Source: Oxalobacteraceae bacterium (lineage in GTDB: Bacteria > Pseudomonadota > Gammaproteobacteria > Burkholderiales > Burkholderiaceae_D). Taken from it: a DNA stretch of 45,548 bases. The notes beneath the pieces were generated by a model that did not search any database, was not told the origin of the DNA, and saw nothing but the letters and a program-made list of their open reading frames with translations. Position 1 is the first letter of the stretch. Every line of letters begins with the position of its first letter. Shown here piece after piece: positions 24,477 through 35,712 of the stretch. The position numbers and the translations under genes were made by a program. Location: the NCBI GenBank assembly GCA_027490465.1, contig JAIXXZ010000042.1, positions 1-45,548 of the forward strand. The letters run 5' to 3'.

Positions 24477-27400
24477 TGATTTCAGGGCAGGATTTCCTCG
24501 CAGACGGTGAGGTCGTTGAAGTCAGCACCTTCGTCCGGCTGGCTTGCGATCCTGCGCGCTCGGTGCTGGTGGAGGCGTGTGCCGGCAGCGGCAAAACCTG
24601 GTTGCTGGTTTCGCGTCTCTTGCGTCTCTTGCTCGCTGGTGCCAAGCCGGAGGAACTGCTCGCTATTACGTTCACGCGAAAAGCGGCGCAGGAAATGCGC
24701 GAGCGCTTGCTCCTGTTGCTGCATGAATTGGCGCTGGCGAGTGATACGAAGATCGTCGAACTGCTGCATGAGCGTGGTCTTAGCGACACCGAGGCGCACG
24801 AAAAAATTACATTGGCGCGCGCTTTGTATGCACGCGTCTTGTCCAGTCCTCACGCGCTTGCTGTCGATACGTTTCACAGCTGGTTCATGCGCATGTTGCA
24901 GATTGCACCGCTCGCGTCGGGCGTGCCGCATGGTTTTGTACTGGCCGAGAACGCAACTGAGCTGCGCGACGAGGCCTGGCTGCGGGTCATGCAATCGCTC
25001 AACGATCCGTCCAAGGCAGAGGTGCGAGATGCGCTGATGACGGTCTATGAGATTGCCGGCGATTGGTCTGGCAAGGACATGATCGATGCCTTCGTCGAGC
25101 GGCGCGCAGAATGGTGGGTAGCGAGTGCTGCCGGTGATCCGCTGGATGGGCTGCGTGATTTGTGTGGTGAAGATAGCGAGCGTGATGCGCGACTCATCCT
25201 CTGGGAGGATCAGGCATTGCAGAATCGTTTGCTGCATATTGCGGCTTCTCTTGGCAAGGGTACCAAGACACAACAGCAAACTGCATCGGCACTGGAGCAA
25301 GCGATAAGTGCGGGTGCCAGCGTCGATGCGTTTGAATCGATTGCGGCGAGCATGCTCACAGCAAAAGATCAGCCGCGCTCGCTGACGATCACCCAAGCCA
25401 TGCGTCAGGTGATGAGCGAAGAGGCAAGTGCCTTCTTGCAAAGCGAATGGGTAGCGCTCGCTGATGTGCTGGTGGCGCTCAAAAAACGCAGTCAGGATAG
25501 GTTAGTTGTCCGCTTGAATGAAGCGATTGCTGTGATAGGCACCGCCTGTCTGGAGCACTATCAGGCCATCAAGGCCGATCGTCGCATGCTGGATTTTTCC
25601 GATCTGGAGTGGCATGCATGGCGACTGCTGACGCGCAGCGATCATGCCGACTACCTGCATGCGCGTATGGATGCGCGCTACCATCACATTCTCATTGATG
25701 AGTTTCAGGATACCAATCCGCTGCAGTGGCAGATCGTGCGCGCCTGGCTGGATGCGTATGGTGATGATCAACAGCGTCCCAGCGTCTTCATTGTCGGTGA
25801 TCCCAAACAATCGATTTATCGCTTCCGCCGTGCCGAGCCACGCGTATTTGAATCAGCGCGCGCCTTGCTGCGTTCACAGGGCGCGACGGATCTGAAGACC
25901 AATCTCACTTACCGTAACGGTAAAAATATTGTCGCCGTGTTGAATCAGGCGATGCAGGGAAATGCCTTGTATCAGGAACAGGCCACGCGGTCTTCCAACG
26001 AAGGCATGGTGTGGCGATTGCCGCTGGTGCGTGCAGACGTGCCCGAGCTGGAAAGCGCAGCAGAAGGTTTTACCTTGCGCGACCCCTTGCAGGTATTCCC
26101 AACGGAAGAAGATGATTTGCGCCGTCAGCAGGAAGCGTTCATCGTGGGCTGCGCCTTGCAGCAGGCGCGTACGCAGCCTGATGGTAGCGTACGTGACTGG
26201 TCCGACATGATGATCCTGGTGCGCAGCCGTACGCACCTGATCGCTTATGAACGTGGCCTTCGTGATGCCGGCATCCCTTTTGTCTCCAGTCGTGGTGGTG
26301 GCCTGCTGGATGCGCTTGAGGTCACCGATCTGATCGCGCTGCTACGCTGGCTGACCATGCCCTTGGATAATCTGGCGCTTGCACAAGTGCTCAAGTCGCC
26401 GATTGGTGGTGCCTCTGATGAAGATCTGATTCAGCTCGCACGCTTGGGCGAGGGTGCCTGGTGGCAGCGTCTTTTGTGTTTGTACGAAAGTTTCGCTCAG
26501 TCAGAAACGATAGTGGGTCATGGCGGCGCATCGCACGTCAATACCCTGTCGCCTTCACTTCAGCGCATCGTGCCGCTGCTGCGTGATTGGCAGCATGCCT
26601 CGGCGAGTTTGCCCGTACACGATTTGCTGGACAAGATCATGCATCAGGGTCAGCTTGCGCAGCGCTACGCAAGCACCTTGCCGGCATCGATGCGCGCACA
26701 GGTGCTTGGCAATCTGGATGCCTTTATTGCGTTGTCATTGGAGGTGGATGCGGGTCGTTATCCGAGTATTGCGCGCTTTATTGATACGCTGCGTCGCCTG
26801 AAGCGTGCCAGTGATCAGGAAGCGCCCAATGAGGCGGATATTGATGCATCGGCCGATGCGGTGCGCATCATGACGATTCACGGTGCCAAGGGACTGGAGG
26901 CTTCTGTCGTTGTGCTGATGGGATCGAACCACAGTGACAGCAGTCGTGATCATTTGGGCGTGCTGTGCGAGTGGCCGCAGGATGCGTTGGCGCCGACGCA
27001 TTTTTCTGTGTTTGGCAAGAGTGCAGCACGAGGTTGGGCGCGCGAATCACTGTTTGCCCAAGAAGAGCGTTTCCGCCAACAAGAAAACTGGAACTTGCTC
27101 TACGTGGCCGCCACGCGTGCGAAGGCGATGTTGATTGTCAGCGGCGTACATTCCAGTAAAAACGAAGCTGGCGTCGTCGCCGGTAGCTGGTATGAGAAAT
27201 TGCTTCATGCAGATGAGGTGATGCCGGAATTCATTACAAAGCAAAGTCTGGCGACCGATGAGGCATTCGCACTCGACTTGTTTGATCCGCCGGCGTTACC
27301 ATCCCCGGAGCGAAAAGCAGGCACGGAAGATACCGAGTTCACGCGCGAGGGTAGTTTGCTGCATTTGTTGATGGAGCGGCTTACTGAAGCGGCTGTCTGG

Positions 27401-27808
27401 CCCGCGCAGATACCTGCTATTCGTGTGGTCGCGCAATGGCTGGGATGCAGCGTGCAACAGTCAGCGGTAGTGTGCGAACAGGCAAAGCAGATTTTGGCGT
27501 CGAAACCAGTGGAAAAATTCTTTGATCCCGACCAGTTTGTATTCGCGCGTAATGAGATGGAGCTGATCCACGATGGCGAACTGATCAGGCTGGATCGCGT
27601 GGTCATGTTGCATGATGCCTTGTGGATCCTCGATTACAAACGTAATTACTTTGAATTTCAGCACGCTGACTATCAGGCACAGCTCGAGCGTTATCGGCAG
27701 GCTTGCCGGTATTTGTTTCCGGGGGTGCGTATCTGCTGTGCGCTGATCACCGTCGATGGCAAGTTGTGGGATCTGGATGCACCTGATGCGAACATGGCCA
27801 GAGCATGA
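24476..27808 (+). CDS. addA: AddA-type UvrD-like helicase/exonuclease
   Basis: 1110 aa from the ATG at 24476, which overlaps the addB stop by one base and has GGGAG upstream (a GTG just before it is the alternative). An SF1 helicase with Walker A ACAGSGKTW (about residues 34-42), motif Ia ITFTRKAAQEM, Walker B LIDEFQDTNPLQW, motif III VGDPKQSIYRFRRAEP, motif V MTIHGAKGLE and motif VI LLYVAATRAKAML. The C-terminal nuclease domain carries RLDRVV and LWILDYKRN. With AddB it resects broken DNA ends for RecA. A conserved partner of trxA-rho in this group. It may be listed elsewhere as RecB-like. Confidence 0.9.
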   Translation: MISGQDFLADGEVVEVSTFVRLACDPARSVLVEACAGSGKTWLLVSRLLRLLLAGAKPEELLAITFTRKAAQEMRERLLLLLHELALASDTKIVELLHERGLSDTEAHEKITLARALYARVLSSPHALAVDTFHSWFMRMLQIAPLASGVPHGFVLAENATELRDEAWLRVMQSLNDPSKAEVRDALMTVYEIAGDWSGKDMIDAFVERRAEWWVASAAGDPLDGLRDLCGEDSERDARLILWEDQALQNRLLHIAASLGKGTKTQQQTASALEQAISAGASVDAFESIAASMLTAKDQPRSLTITQAMRQVMSEEASAFLQSEWVALADVLVALKKRSQDRLVVRLNEAIAVIGTACLEHYQAIKADRRMLDFSDLEWHAWRLLTRSDHADYLHARMDARYHHILIDEFQDTNPLQWQIVRAWLDAYGDDQQRPSVFIVGDPKQSIYRFRRAEPRVFESARALLRSQGATDLKTNLTYRNGKNIVAVLNQAMQGNALYQEQATRSSNEGMVWRLPLVRADVPELESAAEGFTLRDPLQVFPTEEDDLRRQQEAFIVGCALQQARTQPDGSVRDWSDMMILVRSRTHLIAYERGLRDAGIPFVSSRGGGLLDALEVTDLIALLRWLTMPLDNLALAQVLKSPIGGASDEDLIQLARLGEGAWWQRLLCLYESFAQSETIVGHGGASHVNTLSPSLQRIVPLLRDWQHASASLPVHDLLDKIMHQGQLAQRYASTLPASMRAQVLGNLDAFIALSLEVDAGRYPSIARFIDTLRRLKRASDQEAPNEADIDASADAVRIMTIHGAKGLEASVVVLMGSNHSDSSRDHLGVLCEWPQDALAPTHFSVFGKSAARGWARESLFAQEERFRQQENWNLLYVAATRAKAMLIVSGVHSSKNEAGVVAGSWYEKLLHADEVMPEFITKQSLATDEAFALDLFDPPALPSPERKAGTEDTEFTREGSLLHLLMERLTEAAVWPAQIPAIRVVAQWLGCSVQQSAVVCEQAKQILASKPVEKFFDPDQFVFARNEMELIHDGELIRLDRVVMLHDALWILDYKRNYFEFQHADYQAQLERYRQACRYLFPGVRICCALITVDGKLWDLDAPDANMARA

Positions 27809-28102
27809 GCGGCCTTGAGAGTCTGTCTCGTCAGGCCGCTGGCGGCCTTGCACCTCCTCGCCGTACGAACTGTATTGTCTTCGTCGGTGCGCCCTGACAT
27901 CGACCTAAACAGACAGGCGCTCAAGCTGCCCCCTGAGCCAATAGGCCTGTTTTGTGTGGTCGGCGCACCCGCGCTGTTCGCGACGCAGGGCGCTCAGTCG
28001 AAGTGAGTCAGCACTTCTATTACTAAATTTATATCTTCGGTCGCGATGCGCTCGCAAAACTCGCGCAAATTGTGAAGATGCCGCGACAAGTCCCTGAATG
28101 TA
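27809..28102. other. Intergenic stretch after addA
   Basis: No gene is recognised. A short hairpin (AGGCCGC at 27833, GCGGCCT at 27842) lies 25 bases after addA and could mark its transcript end. The rest, including GCACCTCCTCGCCGTACG near 27850, is GC-rich and may be a decayed repeat, but I cannot support that. Confidence 0.4.
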
Positions 28103-28132
28103 TTGACGGAAATTCACTCGCGCGACTATAGT
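28103..28132 (+). promoter_or_regulatory. Sigma70-type promoter abutting the ZapB-like gene
   Basis: TTGACG at 28103-28108 and TATAGT at 28127-28132 with an 18-base spacer. Transcription would start about 7 bases further on, at the ATG of the coiled-coil gene (28139), which has no ribosome site. A leaderless mRNA is therefore predicted. Confidence 0.55.
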
Positions 28133-28138
28133 GCCGCC

Positions 28139-28354
28139 ATGATTTCCGAATTCGAGAAACTGCTGGAGAAAATCGGCCAATTGTCCGAACTCGCGCAGGC
28201 ATTGCGCCGCGAGAACGCGAGTCTGCGTACCGAAATGGCGTCGCTTGCCGATGAAAACGCCCGTATGGCATCGCGCATGAGAGAAGCCCATGAGCGCGTC
28301 AGCGCTTTGCTGCAGTCGATACCGGCTACCCGAGAGGATGAGGAAGCAGCATGA
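28139..28354 (+). CDS. Small coiled-coil protein, ZapB-like
   Basis: A 71-aa protein, MISEFEKLLEKIGQLSELAQ..., with heptad repeats of Leu and Ile along nearly its whole length, ending in an acidic tail (REDEEAA). It resembles the ZapB-like/TIGR02449 family of small coiled-coil cell-division proteins encoded beside zapA. Its stop codon overlaps the zapA start (ATGA at 28351-28354). The coiled coil is clear from sequence; the division role is inferred from the neighbour. An upstream TTG at 28103 lies inside the promoter and is unlikely to be the start. Confidence 0.75.
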   Translation: MISEFEKLLEKIGQLSELAQALRRENASLRTEMASLADENARMASRMREAHERVSALLQSIPATREDEEAA

Positions 28355-28662
28355 CCACGATTGATGTCACGATCATGGGCCAGTCCTACCGGCTCGCCTG
28401 CAAGGAGGGTGAGGAGCTGGCTCTCAAGCAAGCGGTCGCTTACTTAGATGAGCGCATGTGTGCTATCCGTGATGCTGGAAAAGTCAAAGGCACCGATCGC
28501 ATTGCCGTGATGGCGGCATTGGGGATGGCCGCCGATTACCTGGGCTCACGCTCAGTGGAAGGTCCTTTTGCCTCCATGTCCGTGTCAGATATGCGCCAGA
28601 AAATTAACGCGATGCACGCTGTGCTGGATACGGCACTTGCACCACAGGAGCGCTTGTTCTGA
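28351..28662 (+). CDS. zapA: Cell division protein ZapA
   Basis: A 103-aa protein with the ZapA start TTIDVTIMGQSYRLACKEGEE, then an L-x-A-V-x-Y-L-D-E helix (KQAVAYLDERM) and DRIAVMAALGMAADYL. ZapA binds FtsZ and bundles its filaments at mid-cell. The gene is translationally coupled to the coiled-coil gene upstream, and the 6S RNA gene follows. This neighbourhood (zapA-ssrS) is conserved in proteobacteria. Confidence 0.93.
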   Translation: MTTIDVTIMGQSYRLACKEGEELALKQAVAYLDERMCAIRDAGKVKGTDRIAVMAALGMAADYLGSRSVEGPFASMSVSDMRQKINAMHAVLDTALAPQERLF

Positions 28663-28723
28663 GATGAAGGAATTTTAATCTCCAACAACACCCTGCGTAA
28701 TGCATCGACACGCATTAAAATCT

Positions 28724-28751
28724 TTGACACACACGCCGTTTCAGGTAGACT
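28724..28751 (+). promoter_or_regulatory. Sigma70-type promoter of 6S RNA
   Basis: TTGACA at 28724-28729 and TAGACT at 28746-28751, spacer 16 bases. The predicted start falls at the 5' strand of the 6S closing stem. A small inverted repeat (TAATGC at 28698, GCATTA at 28712) just upstream may end zapA transcripts. Confidence 0.65.
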
Positions 28752-28756
28752 CACTT

Positions 28757-28930
28757 CTCCTGCCGTGTTCGCGTTTGCCATATATTCCTTGAACCATTCA
28801 CTAGCATAGGCTGCGGGATTCGTTTAGTAGGCGTGAGCGTCGCTAGTCCGACGATCCCAATATTGAACTACTGTGGCCACCTTGAACCGCTTTGGTTCAG
28901 GATGCCGGCGCAGCGGCACAGGCGGGACTT
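28757..28930 (+). ncRNA. ssrS: 6S RNA
   Basis: A region of about 175 bases between zapA and the EVE-domain gene, the usual 6S place. The ends pair: TCCTGCC (28758-28764) with GGCGGGA (28921-28927), including one G-T pair, flanked by GTG/CAC. The internal block CACCTTGAACC-loop-TTGGTTCAGG is the well-conserved 3' part of 6S (E. coli has CACCTTGAACCAAGGGTTCAAGG). 6S RNA mimics an open promoter and holds the sigma70 RNA polymerase in stationary phase. Ends are estimated to within about 5 bases. Confidence 0.87.
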
Positions 28931-28936
28931 TATACC

Positions 28937-28973
28937 GGGCGGTTGCATCTCATGCAGCCGCTTTTTTTATGCT
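28937..28973 (+). terminator. Rho-independent terminator after 6S RNA
   Basis: GCGGTTGCAT and ATGCAGCCGC form a 10-bp stem with one G-T pair and a 3-base loop, followed by seven T. It ends the 6S precursor. Confidence 0.9.
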
Positions 28974-29178
28974 TGGTAGATGCTGAGCAAATCCGCGTTT
29001 GATTGCAAGCCAGCGCATCGCTGCGACGCTGTGGGTGTGGAACATCAGGGGCTGGACATTCTTTTTCAGTCACAAATGTTTGCGGTGTTGTTTAACCAGC
29101 GCTTTCTTTTGCAGTTGCCGTCCGTTCAACCGATTGCCGGTGAGATCGTACAAAAACGTCGATATTCACAAAAACAAT

Positions 29179-29661
29179 ATGCGCTACTGGCTAATGAAAT
29201 CCGAGCCCGACGAAACCAGCATTGATGATGCGCTGGCGGCGAGGGACCAGACCGTCGCGTGGACGGGGGTGCGTAACTATCAGGCGCGTAATTTCATGCG
29301 CGATCAGATGCAGATCGGTGATGGTGTCTTGTTTTATCACTCGGGTTGCGCCGAACCAGGTATCGCTGGCATTGCCGAAGTGGCCAGCACTTGCTATCCC
29401 GACCCTACGCAATTCGATCGCAAGAGTCACTACCATGATCCGAAATCCAGCCCGGAAAATCCGCGCTGGCTATTGGTCGATGTGCGTGCGCTAAAAAAAA
29501 TCCGGCTCATTGGCTTGCCCGAGATGCGCGCACAAGCCGAGCTGGCTGATATGCTGGTTTTACGACGTGGTAATCGGCTGTCCATCACGCCTGTGACTGC
29601 GTCGGAATGGCATCATATCGTCGGAAAAATTGCGAAAGCAAAGAAAGTACTGATGGATTAA
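29179..29661 (+). CDS. EVE domain-containing protein
   Basis: A 160-aa protein whose whole length is one EVE domain (PUA-like fold), starting MRYWLMKSEPDE and including the hallmark WTGVRNYQARNFMRD and GDGVLFYHSGC. EVE domains bind modified bases in DNA or RNA; the stand-alone bacterial forms (THYN1-like) have no settled role. The start is set by homology: the frame is open to 28999, but the upstream residues do not fit the family. There is no obvious ribosome site. Confidence 0.92.
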   Translation: MRYWLMKSEPDETSIDDALAARDQTVAWTGVRNYQARNFMRDQMQIGDGVLFYHSGCAEPGIAGIAEVASTCYPDPTQFDRKSHYHDPKSSPENPRWLLVDVRALKKIRLIGLPEMRAQAELADMLVLRRGNRLSITPVTASEWHHIVGKIAKAKKVLMD

Positions 29662-29805
29662 GGTTCAAAACTTTGTCGCTTGAATAATCGTTTGAGGCTT
29701 TTGATCTTCCAAGCCACCTTGCCATACCGCTGCGATGGCTCGTCATGCAACCGGGATTTGTTCAGCGTCTCCCACAATGATTTAAAAATAAAAAAGAAAG
29801 CAGTT

Positions 29806-30609
29806 ATGGATTTCGTTCAGATCATTTCCTTTCTGGTGCTCGGCACCTTCACTGGCTTTGCTGCTGGCCTGCTCGGAATCGGTGGCGGCATGCTGATGGT
29901 GCCCTTCATTACCATGCTGTTATCGGCTCAGGGCTTTCCGCGCGAAATCGTGGTGCATGTAGCGATTGCCACGTCCTTGTCCACCATCATGTTTACTTCG
30001 CTATCGTCGGTACGCGCGCACCACAGACGCGGCGCCGTCGTGTGGCCTATCGTGAAGCTGCTGGCGCCGGGCATATTGATCGGTTCATGGATCGGCCCAT
30101 GGATTGGTGCACAGCTTGATGCGTCGGCACTCGCGTTATTCTTTGCTGTGTTTGTTGGTTTTTCAGCGACGCAAATGCTGCTCGATAAAAAACCATCACC
30201 GACGCGCGAACTACCCAAAGCGCCTGGCATGCTTGGTGCGGGTTCCGTGATTGGCGTTCTCTCGGGATTGGTGGGTGCGGGTGGTGGCTTTGTCTCTGTA
30301 CCCTTCATGACCTGGTGTAATGTGAAGATACACAATGCAGTGGCAACCAGCGCTGCGCTCGGCTTCCCGATTGCGCTGGCGGGTACGCTCTCGAATATTT
30401 ATTTTGGTATGCAGGAACCCGGTCTGCCCACAGGATCGCTTGGCTTTATCTATCTGCCTGCCTTGCTGGTGATTTCAATCGCCAGCGTACTCACCGCACC
30501 GCTGGGTGCCAAGGTCGCGCATGCATTGCCGGTCAAGAGCCTGAAAAAAGTATTTGCGGTGGTGCTCTATCTGCTCGCGGGTTACATGCTCTACAAGGCT
30601 TTTCGCTGA
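29806..30609 (+). CDS. TSUP-family (TauE/SafE) permease
   Basis: A 267-aa membrane protein with about 8 helices in two related halves, each carrying the family glycine motif: GFAAGLLGIGGGMLMVP near residues 17-33 and SGLVGAGGGFVSVPFM in the middle. TSUP proteins move sulphur-containing or organic anions (sulphite, sulphoacetate, taurine and others); the substrate here is unknown. The start is the Met before DFVQIISFLVLG, preceded by AAAGAAAG; the upstream TTG start is rejected. It is convergent with matB, and no clear terminator lies between the two. Confidence 0.88.
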   Translation: MDFVQIISFLVLGTFTGFAAGLLGIGGGMLMVPFITMLLSAQGFPREIVVHVAIATSLSTIMFTSLSSVRAHHRRGAVVWPIVKLLAPGILIGSWIGPWIGAQLDASALALFFAVFVGFSATQMLLDKKPSPTRELPKAPGMLGAGSVIGVLSGLVGAGGGFVSVPFMTWCNVKIHNAVATSAALGFPIALAGTLSNIYFGMQEPGLPTGSLGFIYLPALLVISIASVLTAPLGAKVAHALPVKSLKKVFAVVLYLLAGYMLYKAFR

Positions 30610-30695
30610 TGGCTTTGTAGTCAAACACACTGCAGCATCTTTTGATACGAACTGCGACACTGCATAATCATCCGACGTTGTTTGCGCGAATAGCC

Positions 30696-32210
30696 TCAGC
30701 CCAGCTGCTCACGCAGAACATTCTTTTGTACCTTGCCCATCGTATTGCGAGGCAGTTCGGTGGCAAAGTGCACACGCTTGGGTACCTTGAAATTAGCGAT
30801 CTGATTTTTCAGGGTATCGATGAGCGTTGCTTCAGAAAGGGTCGCGCCATCACGCATCACCACAACCGCAACCACAGCTTCACCAAAGTCCGCATGTGGC
30901 ACACCAATCACCGCTGACTCAAGTACACCCGGCATCTCATCAATCACGGATTCGATTTCTTTCGGATAGACGTTATAGCCACCAGAAATGATCAGATCCT
31001 TGCTGCGGCCGACAATCGACACATAGCCATCTGCATCGAAACGTCCGACATCGCCGGTTTTGAAATAACCGTCCTCAGTAAATTCTTCGGCCGTTTTTTC
31101 CGGCATCTGCCAGTAGCCCTTGAAGATATTGGGACCTTTGACCTGAATGTCGCCGATTTCGTCGATGCCACACGGCTGAGCTTCCTGATTCATTACGCGC
31201 ACCGATACGCCGGGTAGCGCAGGCCCTACCGTACCCGCCTTGCGCGGACCCTGATACGGATTCGAGGTCAGCATGGCGGTTTCGCTCATGCCATAGCGCT
31301 CCAGTATCGTGTGTCCGGTTTTTTCGATAAAGGTCTCGAAGGTTTCGGTCAGCAAGGGAGCCGAGCCCGAGACGAACAATCGAAGGTTTTTGCAAGCTGC
31401 ATGATTAAACTCGGGGTCAGAGAGCAGGCGCACATAGTAAGTGGGTACACCCATGAATACGGTGGCGCGCGGTAAATGTCGCATCACACTCGCACTATCG
31501 AATTTCGATAAAAATATCGTTTTGCTGCCGTTCATCAGTGCGCCATGCGCAGCAACGAAGAGGCCATGGATATGAAATAGTGGCAGAGCGTGCAGTAGTA
31601 CATCACCTGGTTGCCACTGCCATGCATCCTGCAGCACGCGAATATTCGAGGCCAGATTATCGTGGCTCAGCATCGCGCCCTTGCTGCGTCCTGTGGTACC
31701 GGAGGTGTACAGAATAGCGGCCAGATCATCCGGATCGCGATGCACGGTATCGAAATGATCGGCATGATGCACGGCGCGCGAGAGCAGGGTGCCGCTATTG
31801 CGCCCCTGATGTGGCTCGTCCAGTGTGAACACATGGCGGGTGCCTGCTCGAAAAGCGATTTGCGTTATCCAGCCAAAATTTTTCGGTGAGCAGACCACGA
31901 CAGCCGGTGTGGCATTGCCGATGAAATATTCCATCTCTGATGCACGGTACGCCGTGTTCAGCGGCAGATAGACAAAGCCGGCGCGTACCGTGGCCAGATA
32001 GAGCATCAAGGCTTCAGGCGATTTTTCTACCTGTGCAGCGATTCGTGAGCCGGGAGGGAGCTGCAGGCTGGCGAACAGATTGGCTATTTTCGAGGTGCCG
32101 CGTTCGAGATCGCGCCAGCTGTAGTATTTCGCATCTTCTGTCTCGAGCCAGCAATCATCGAGATCTTGCGGAAAGCGCGAACGAAACAGCGTATAGAGAT
32201 TGGCATTCAT
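30696..32210 (-). CDS. matB: Malonyl-CoA synthetase-like acyl-CoA ligase
   Basis: A 504-aa ANL-superfamily ligase. Core motif [12 protein letters not shown] at residues 168-179, YGMSETAM for A5, [17 protein letters not shown] for A7, and [10 protein letters not shown] with the catalytic Lys. Length and motifs fit malonyl-CoA synthetase (MatB), which makes malonyl-CoA from malonate and ATP, better than long-chain FadD. The malonate assignment is likely but not proved. Its ATG overlaps the lgt stop codon (ATGA, 32207-32210). No malonyl-CoA decarboxylase (matA) or malonate transporter gene is near. Confidence 0.75.
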   Translation of the reverse strand: MNANLYTLFRSRFPQDLDDCWLETEDAKYYSWRDLERGTSKIANLFASLQLPPGSRIAAQVEKSPEALMLYLATVRAGFVYLPLNTAYRASEMEYFIGNATPAVVVCSPKNFGWITQIAFRAGTRHVFTLDEPHQGRNSGTLLSRAVHHADHFDTVHRDPDDLAAILYTSGTTGRSKGAMLSHDNLASNIRVLQDAWQWQPGDVLLHALPLFHIHGLFVAAHGALMNGSKTIFLSKFDSASVMRHLPRATVFMGVPTYYVRLLSDPEFNHAACKNLRLFVSGSAPLLTETFETFIEKTGHTILERYGMSETAMLTSNPYQGPRKAGTVGPALPGVSVRVMNQEAQPCGIDEIGDIQVKGPNIFKGYWQMPEKTAEEFTEDGYFKTGDVGRFDADGYVSIVGRSKDLIISGGYNVYPKEIESVIDEMPGVLESAVIGVPHADFGEAVVAVVVMRDGATLSEATLIDTLKNQIANFKVPKRVHFATELPRNTMGKVQKNVLREQLG

Positions 32211-33019
32211 GGAAGCGGCTCACTCTTTTTTTTATAAGCGATCACAAGTAAGACGATGCCCAGCACGATCATCGGCAGCGACAGCATCTGTCCCGCCGAG
32301 AGGGTCCAGCCGGCGATGCTGACTTCATAGTCGGGCATACGAAAATATTCGGTAAAGAAGCGCGCTATCCCGTATCCAGCTGCGAACACGCCACTGACCG
32401 CCATGTAGGGACGCGGCTTGCGCGCATACAGCCAGAGCAAAATGAACAACAACACACCATCAATGGCGGCCTGATACAGCGGCGAGGGATGACGTGGCAG
32501 TGGAAGCGGATCCACATTGGGCCACACCATCGCCCAGGGTAATGCGGGATCGGCGGCGCGCCCGGGAAGTTCAGCATTGATGAAATTACCGATGCGACCC
32601 GCGGCGTAGCCAAGCGGCACCAGTGGCGCAATGAAGTCCATGACTTCCATCAGAGGGCGATCATGCTTTCTCGCCCACAGTGCCATCGCGACCAGCACAC
32701 CTAAAAAGCCACCGTGAAAGGACATGCCGCCTTGCCAGATGGCGATGATTTCCATCGGTCGTGCAAGGTAATACATCGGGTGATAAAACAGGACTTCGCC
32801 CAGTCGGCCGCCGACGATGACACCCAGCACACCATAAAAAAGCATGTCATCGACATCCTCATTGCGCCATCCCTGTGCGGTGATGTGCGGCTGCCTGATG
32901 CGTATGCGACCCAGCACAATAAAAAAAATGAACGCGGTCAGGTACATCAGTCCATACCAGCGCACTGCAAGGGGGCCGATCGAGATCGCGATCGGATCCG
33001 GCATAGGATGAATCAGCAT
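32207..33019 (-). CDS. lgt: Prolipoprotein diacylglyceryl transferase
   Basis: A 270-aa inner-membrane enzyme that moves diacylglycerol from phosphatidylglycerol to the lipobox Cys of prelipoproteins, the essential first step of lipoprotein maturation. Seven helices. The signature [14 protein letters not shown] and the HGGFLG and [10 protein letters not shown] blocks are intact. It would act on the lipoprotein at 3409. It starts directly after the LysR stop codon (TGA then ATG without a gap) and overlaps matB by 4 bases. Confidence 0.97.
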   Translation of the reverse strand: MLIHPMPDPIAISIGPLAVRWYGLMYLTAFIFFIVLGRIRIRQPHITAQGWRNEDVDDMLFYGVLGVIVGGRLGEVLFYHPMYYLARPMEIIAIWQGGMSFHGGFLGVLVAMALWARKHDRPLMEVMDFIAPLVPLGYAAGRIGNFINAELPGRAADPALPWAMVWPNVDPLPLPRHPSPLYQAAIDGVLLFILLWLYARKPRPYMAVSGVFAAGYGIARFFTEYFRMPDYEVSIAGWTLSAGQMLSLPMIVLGIVLLVIAYKKKSEPLP

Positions 33020-33910
33020 TCAGCTTGTCTTTCGCATCAGTTCGAGAAAAGCGGACAACACGGGTGACACATTGTCGCGTCGCCATGCGAGGCCAATTTC
33101 AACCCATGGTGAAATCTCCTGCATTGCCCGGTACTCCACGCCCGGCCGCTTCATATTGGACACGGATTGTGGCACAAGCGCAAAGCCCATGCCGGCCGAA
33201 ACCAGGCTCACGATGGTTTGCATTTGTATCGCTTCTTGTCCGATGCGCGGGCTCAGTCCGGCGTCACGCAGACAACCCAGAATCTGATCATGAAACGCGG
33301 GGCTCATGCGGCGCGGGAAAACAATCAGCGGCAGGTCAGCGCAACGTTTAAGTGACATTTTGGTTTTGGTGGTGGCCATGCCTTCAGGAAGCGCCAGCAC
33401 CAGTGGCTCTGAGGTTAGCGGCAGGTAGTCGACTTCGGCCTTGAGCTTGTCCGGAAGCGGCGGCAGCAGAAATCCGATGTCAATGCGGCCCGAGGCCAGC
33501 AAGTCAATCTGGACATCGGTGGTGGCCTCTTGCAGATCCAGATGCACCGAGGGTAACGCAGCACGGAATTCGCGCAGTGCCGTGGGCAGTACGCTGTAAT
33601 CCGCCATGGGTACGAAAGCGATCGACAGCCTGCCTGATTCACCGGCCGCCGCACTCTGGGCAAGAGCAGCCAGCCCCTCGACTTGTTGCAACAGGCGCTG
33701 CACCTCGGGCAGCAATGTTTGGCCGGCGGCAGTCAGCGCGACACTGCGGCGTGTCCGCGAAAACAACGGCGTTCCGAGCTGCGCCTCCAGCGCCTGAATG
33801 GCCTGGGATAAGGGCGGCTGTGTCATGTGCAAACGCCGGGCGGCGCGGCCAAAGTGCATCTCTTCGGCCACGGCCACGAAGTAGCGCAGCTGGCGCAATT
33901 CCACATTCAT
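33020..33910 (-). CDS. LysR-type transcriptional regulator
   Basis: A 296-aa regulator. The N-terminal winged helix-turn-helix MNVELRQLRYFVAVAEEMHFGRAARRLHMTQPPLSQAIQALE is typical. The effector domain starts about residue 90 (GRLSIAFVPMADYSVLP) and ends in a normal co-inducer fold. It is closest in character to the CatM/BenM and IlvY-like groups. Divergent position beside ilvD suggests it controls that gene, as many LysR proteins control the gene across the intergenic space. It is translated just ahead of lgt without a gap. Confidence 0.9.
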   Translation of the reverse strand: MNVELRQLRYFVAVAEEMHFGRAARRLHMTQPPLSQAIQALEAQLGTPLFSRTRRSVALTAAGQTLLPEVQRLLQQVEGLAALAQSAAAGESGRLSIAFVPMADYSVLPTALREFRAALPSVHLDLQEATTDVQIDLLASGRIDIGFLLPPLPDKLKAEVDYLPLTSEPLVLALPEGMATTKTKMSLKRCADLPLIVFPRRMSPAFHDQILGCLRDAGLSPRIGQEAIQMQTIVSLVSAGMGFALVPQSVSNMKRPGVEYRAMQEISPWVEIGLAWRRDNVSPVLSAFLELMRKTS

Positions 33911-33916
33911 TTAGTC

Positions 33917-33961
33917 TGATATGTAAAAAGTATCAATAAGGCCTAAATCATATATTTGACA
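33917..33961. promoter_or_regulatory. LysR-type site and candidate ilvD promoter
   Basis: TGATA at 33917 and TATCA at 33931 are 9 bases apart, containing the T-N11-A layout of LysR boxes. A consensus -35 TTGACA follows at 33956-33961, with only a poor -10 (CATCGT) 17 bases further, as is common at activator-dependent promoters. The two start codons are 110 bases apart. Confidence 0.5.
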
Positions 33962-34020
33962 CAGGGTCTGGCACAAGGCATCGTGGTCGACTTTCCGTAA
34001 CCCGTTGCACTGGAGACAGC

Positions 34021-35694
<1,674 letters not shown>

Positions 35695-35712
35695 AGTTTG
35701 TGAGCGAATGTA

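Noticed and set aside
28999..29178. 60-residue extension of the EVE-domain protein
   Set aside because: EVE proteins start at MRYWLMKSEP; the upstream codons give a cysteine- and arginine-rich stretch without family support.
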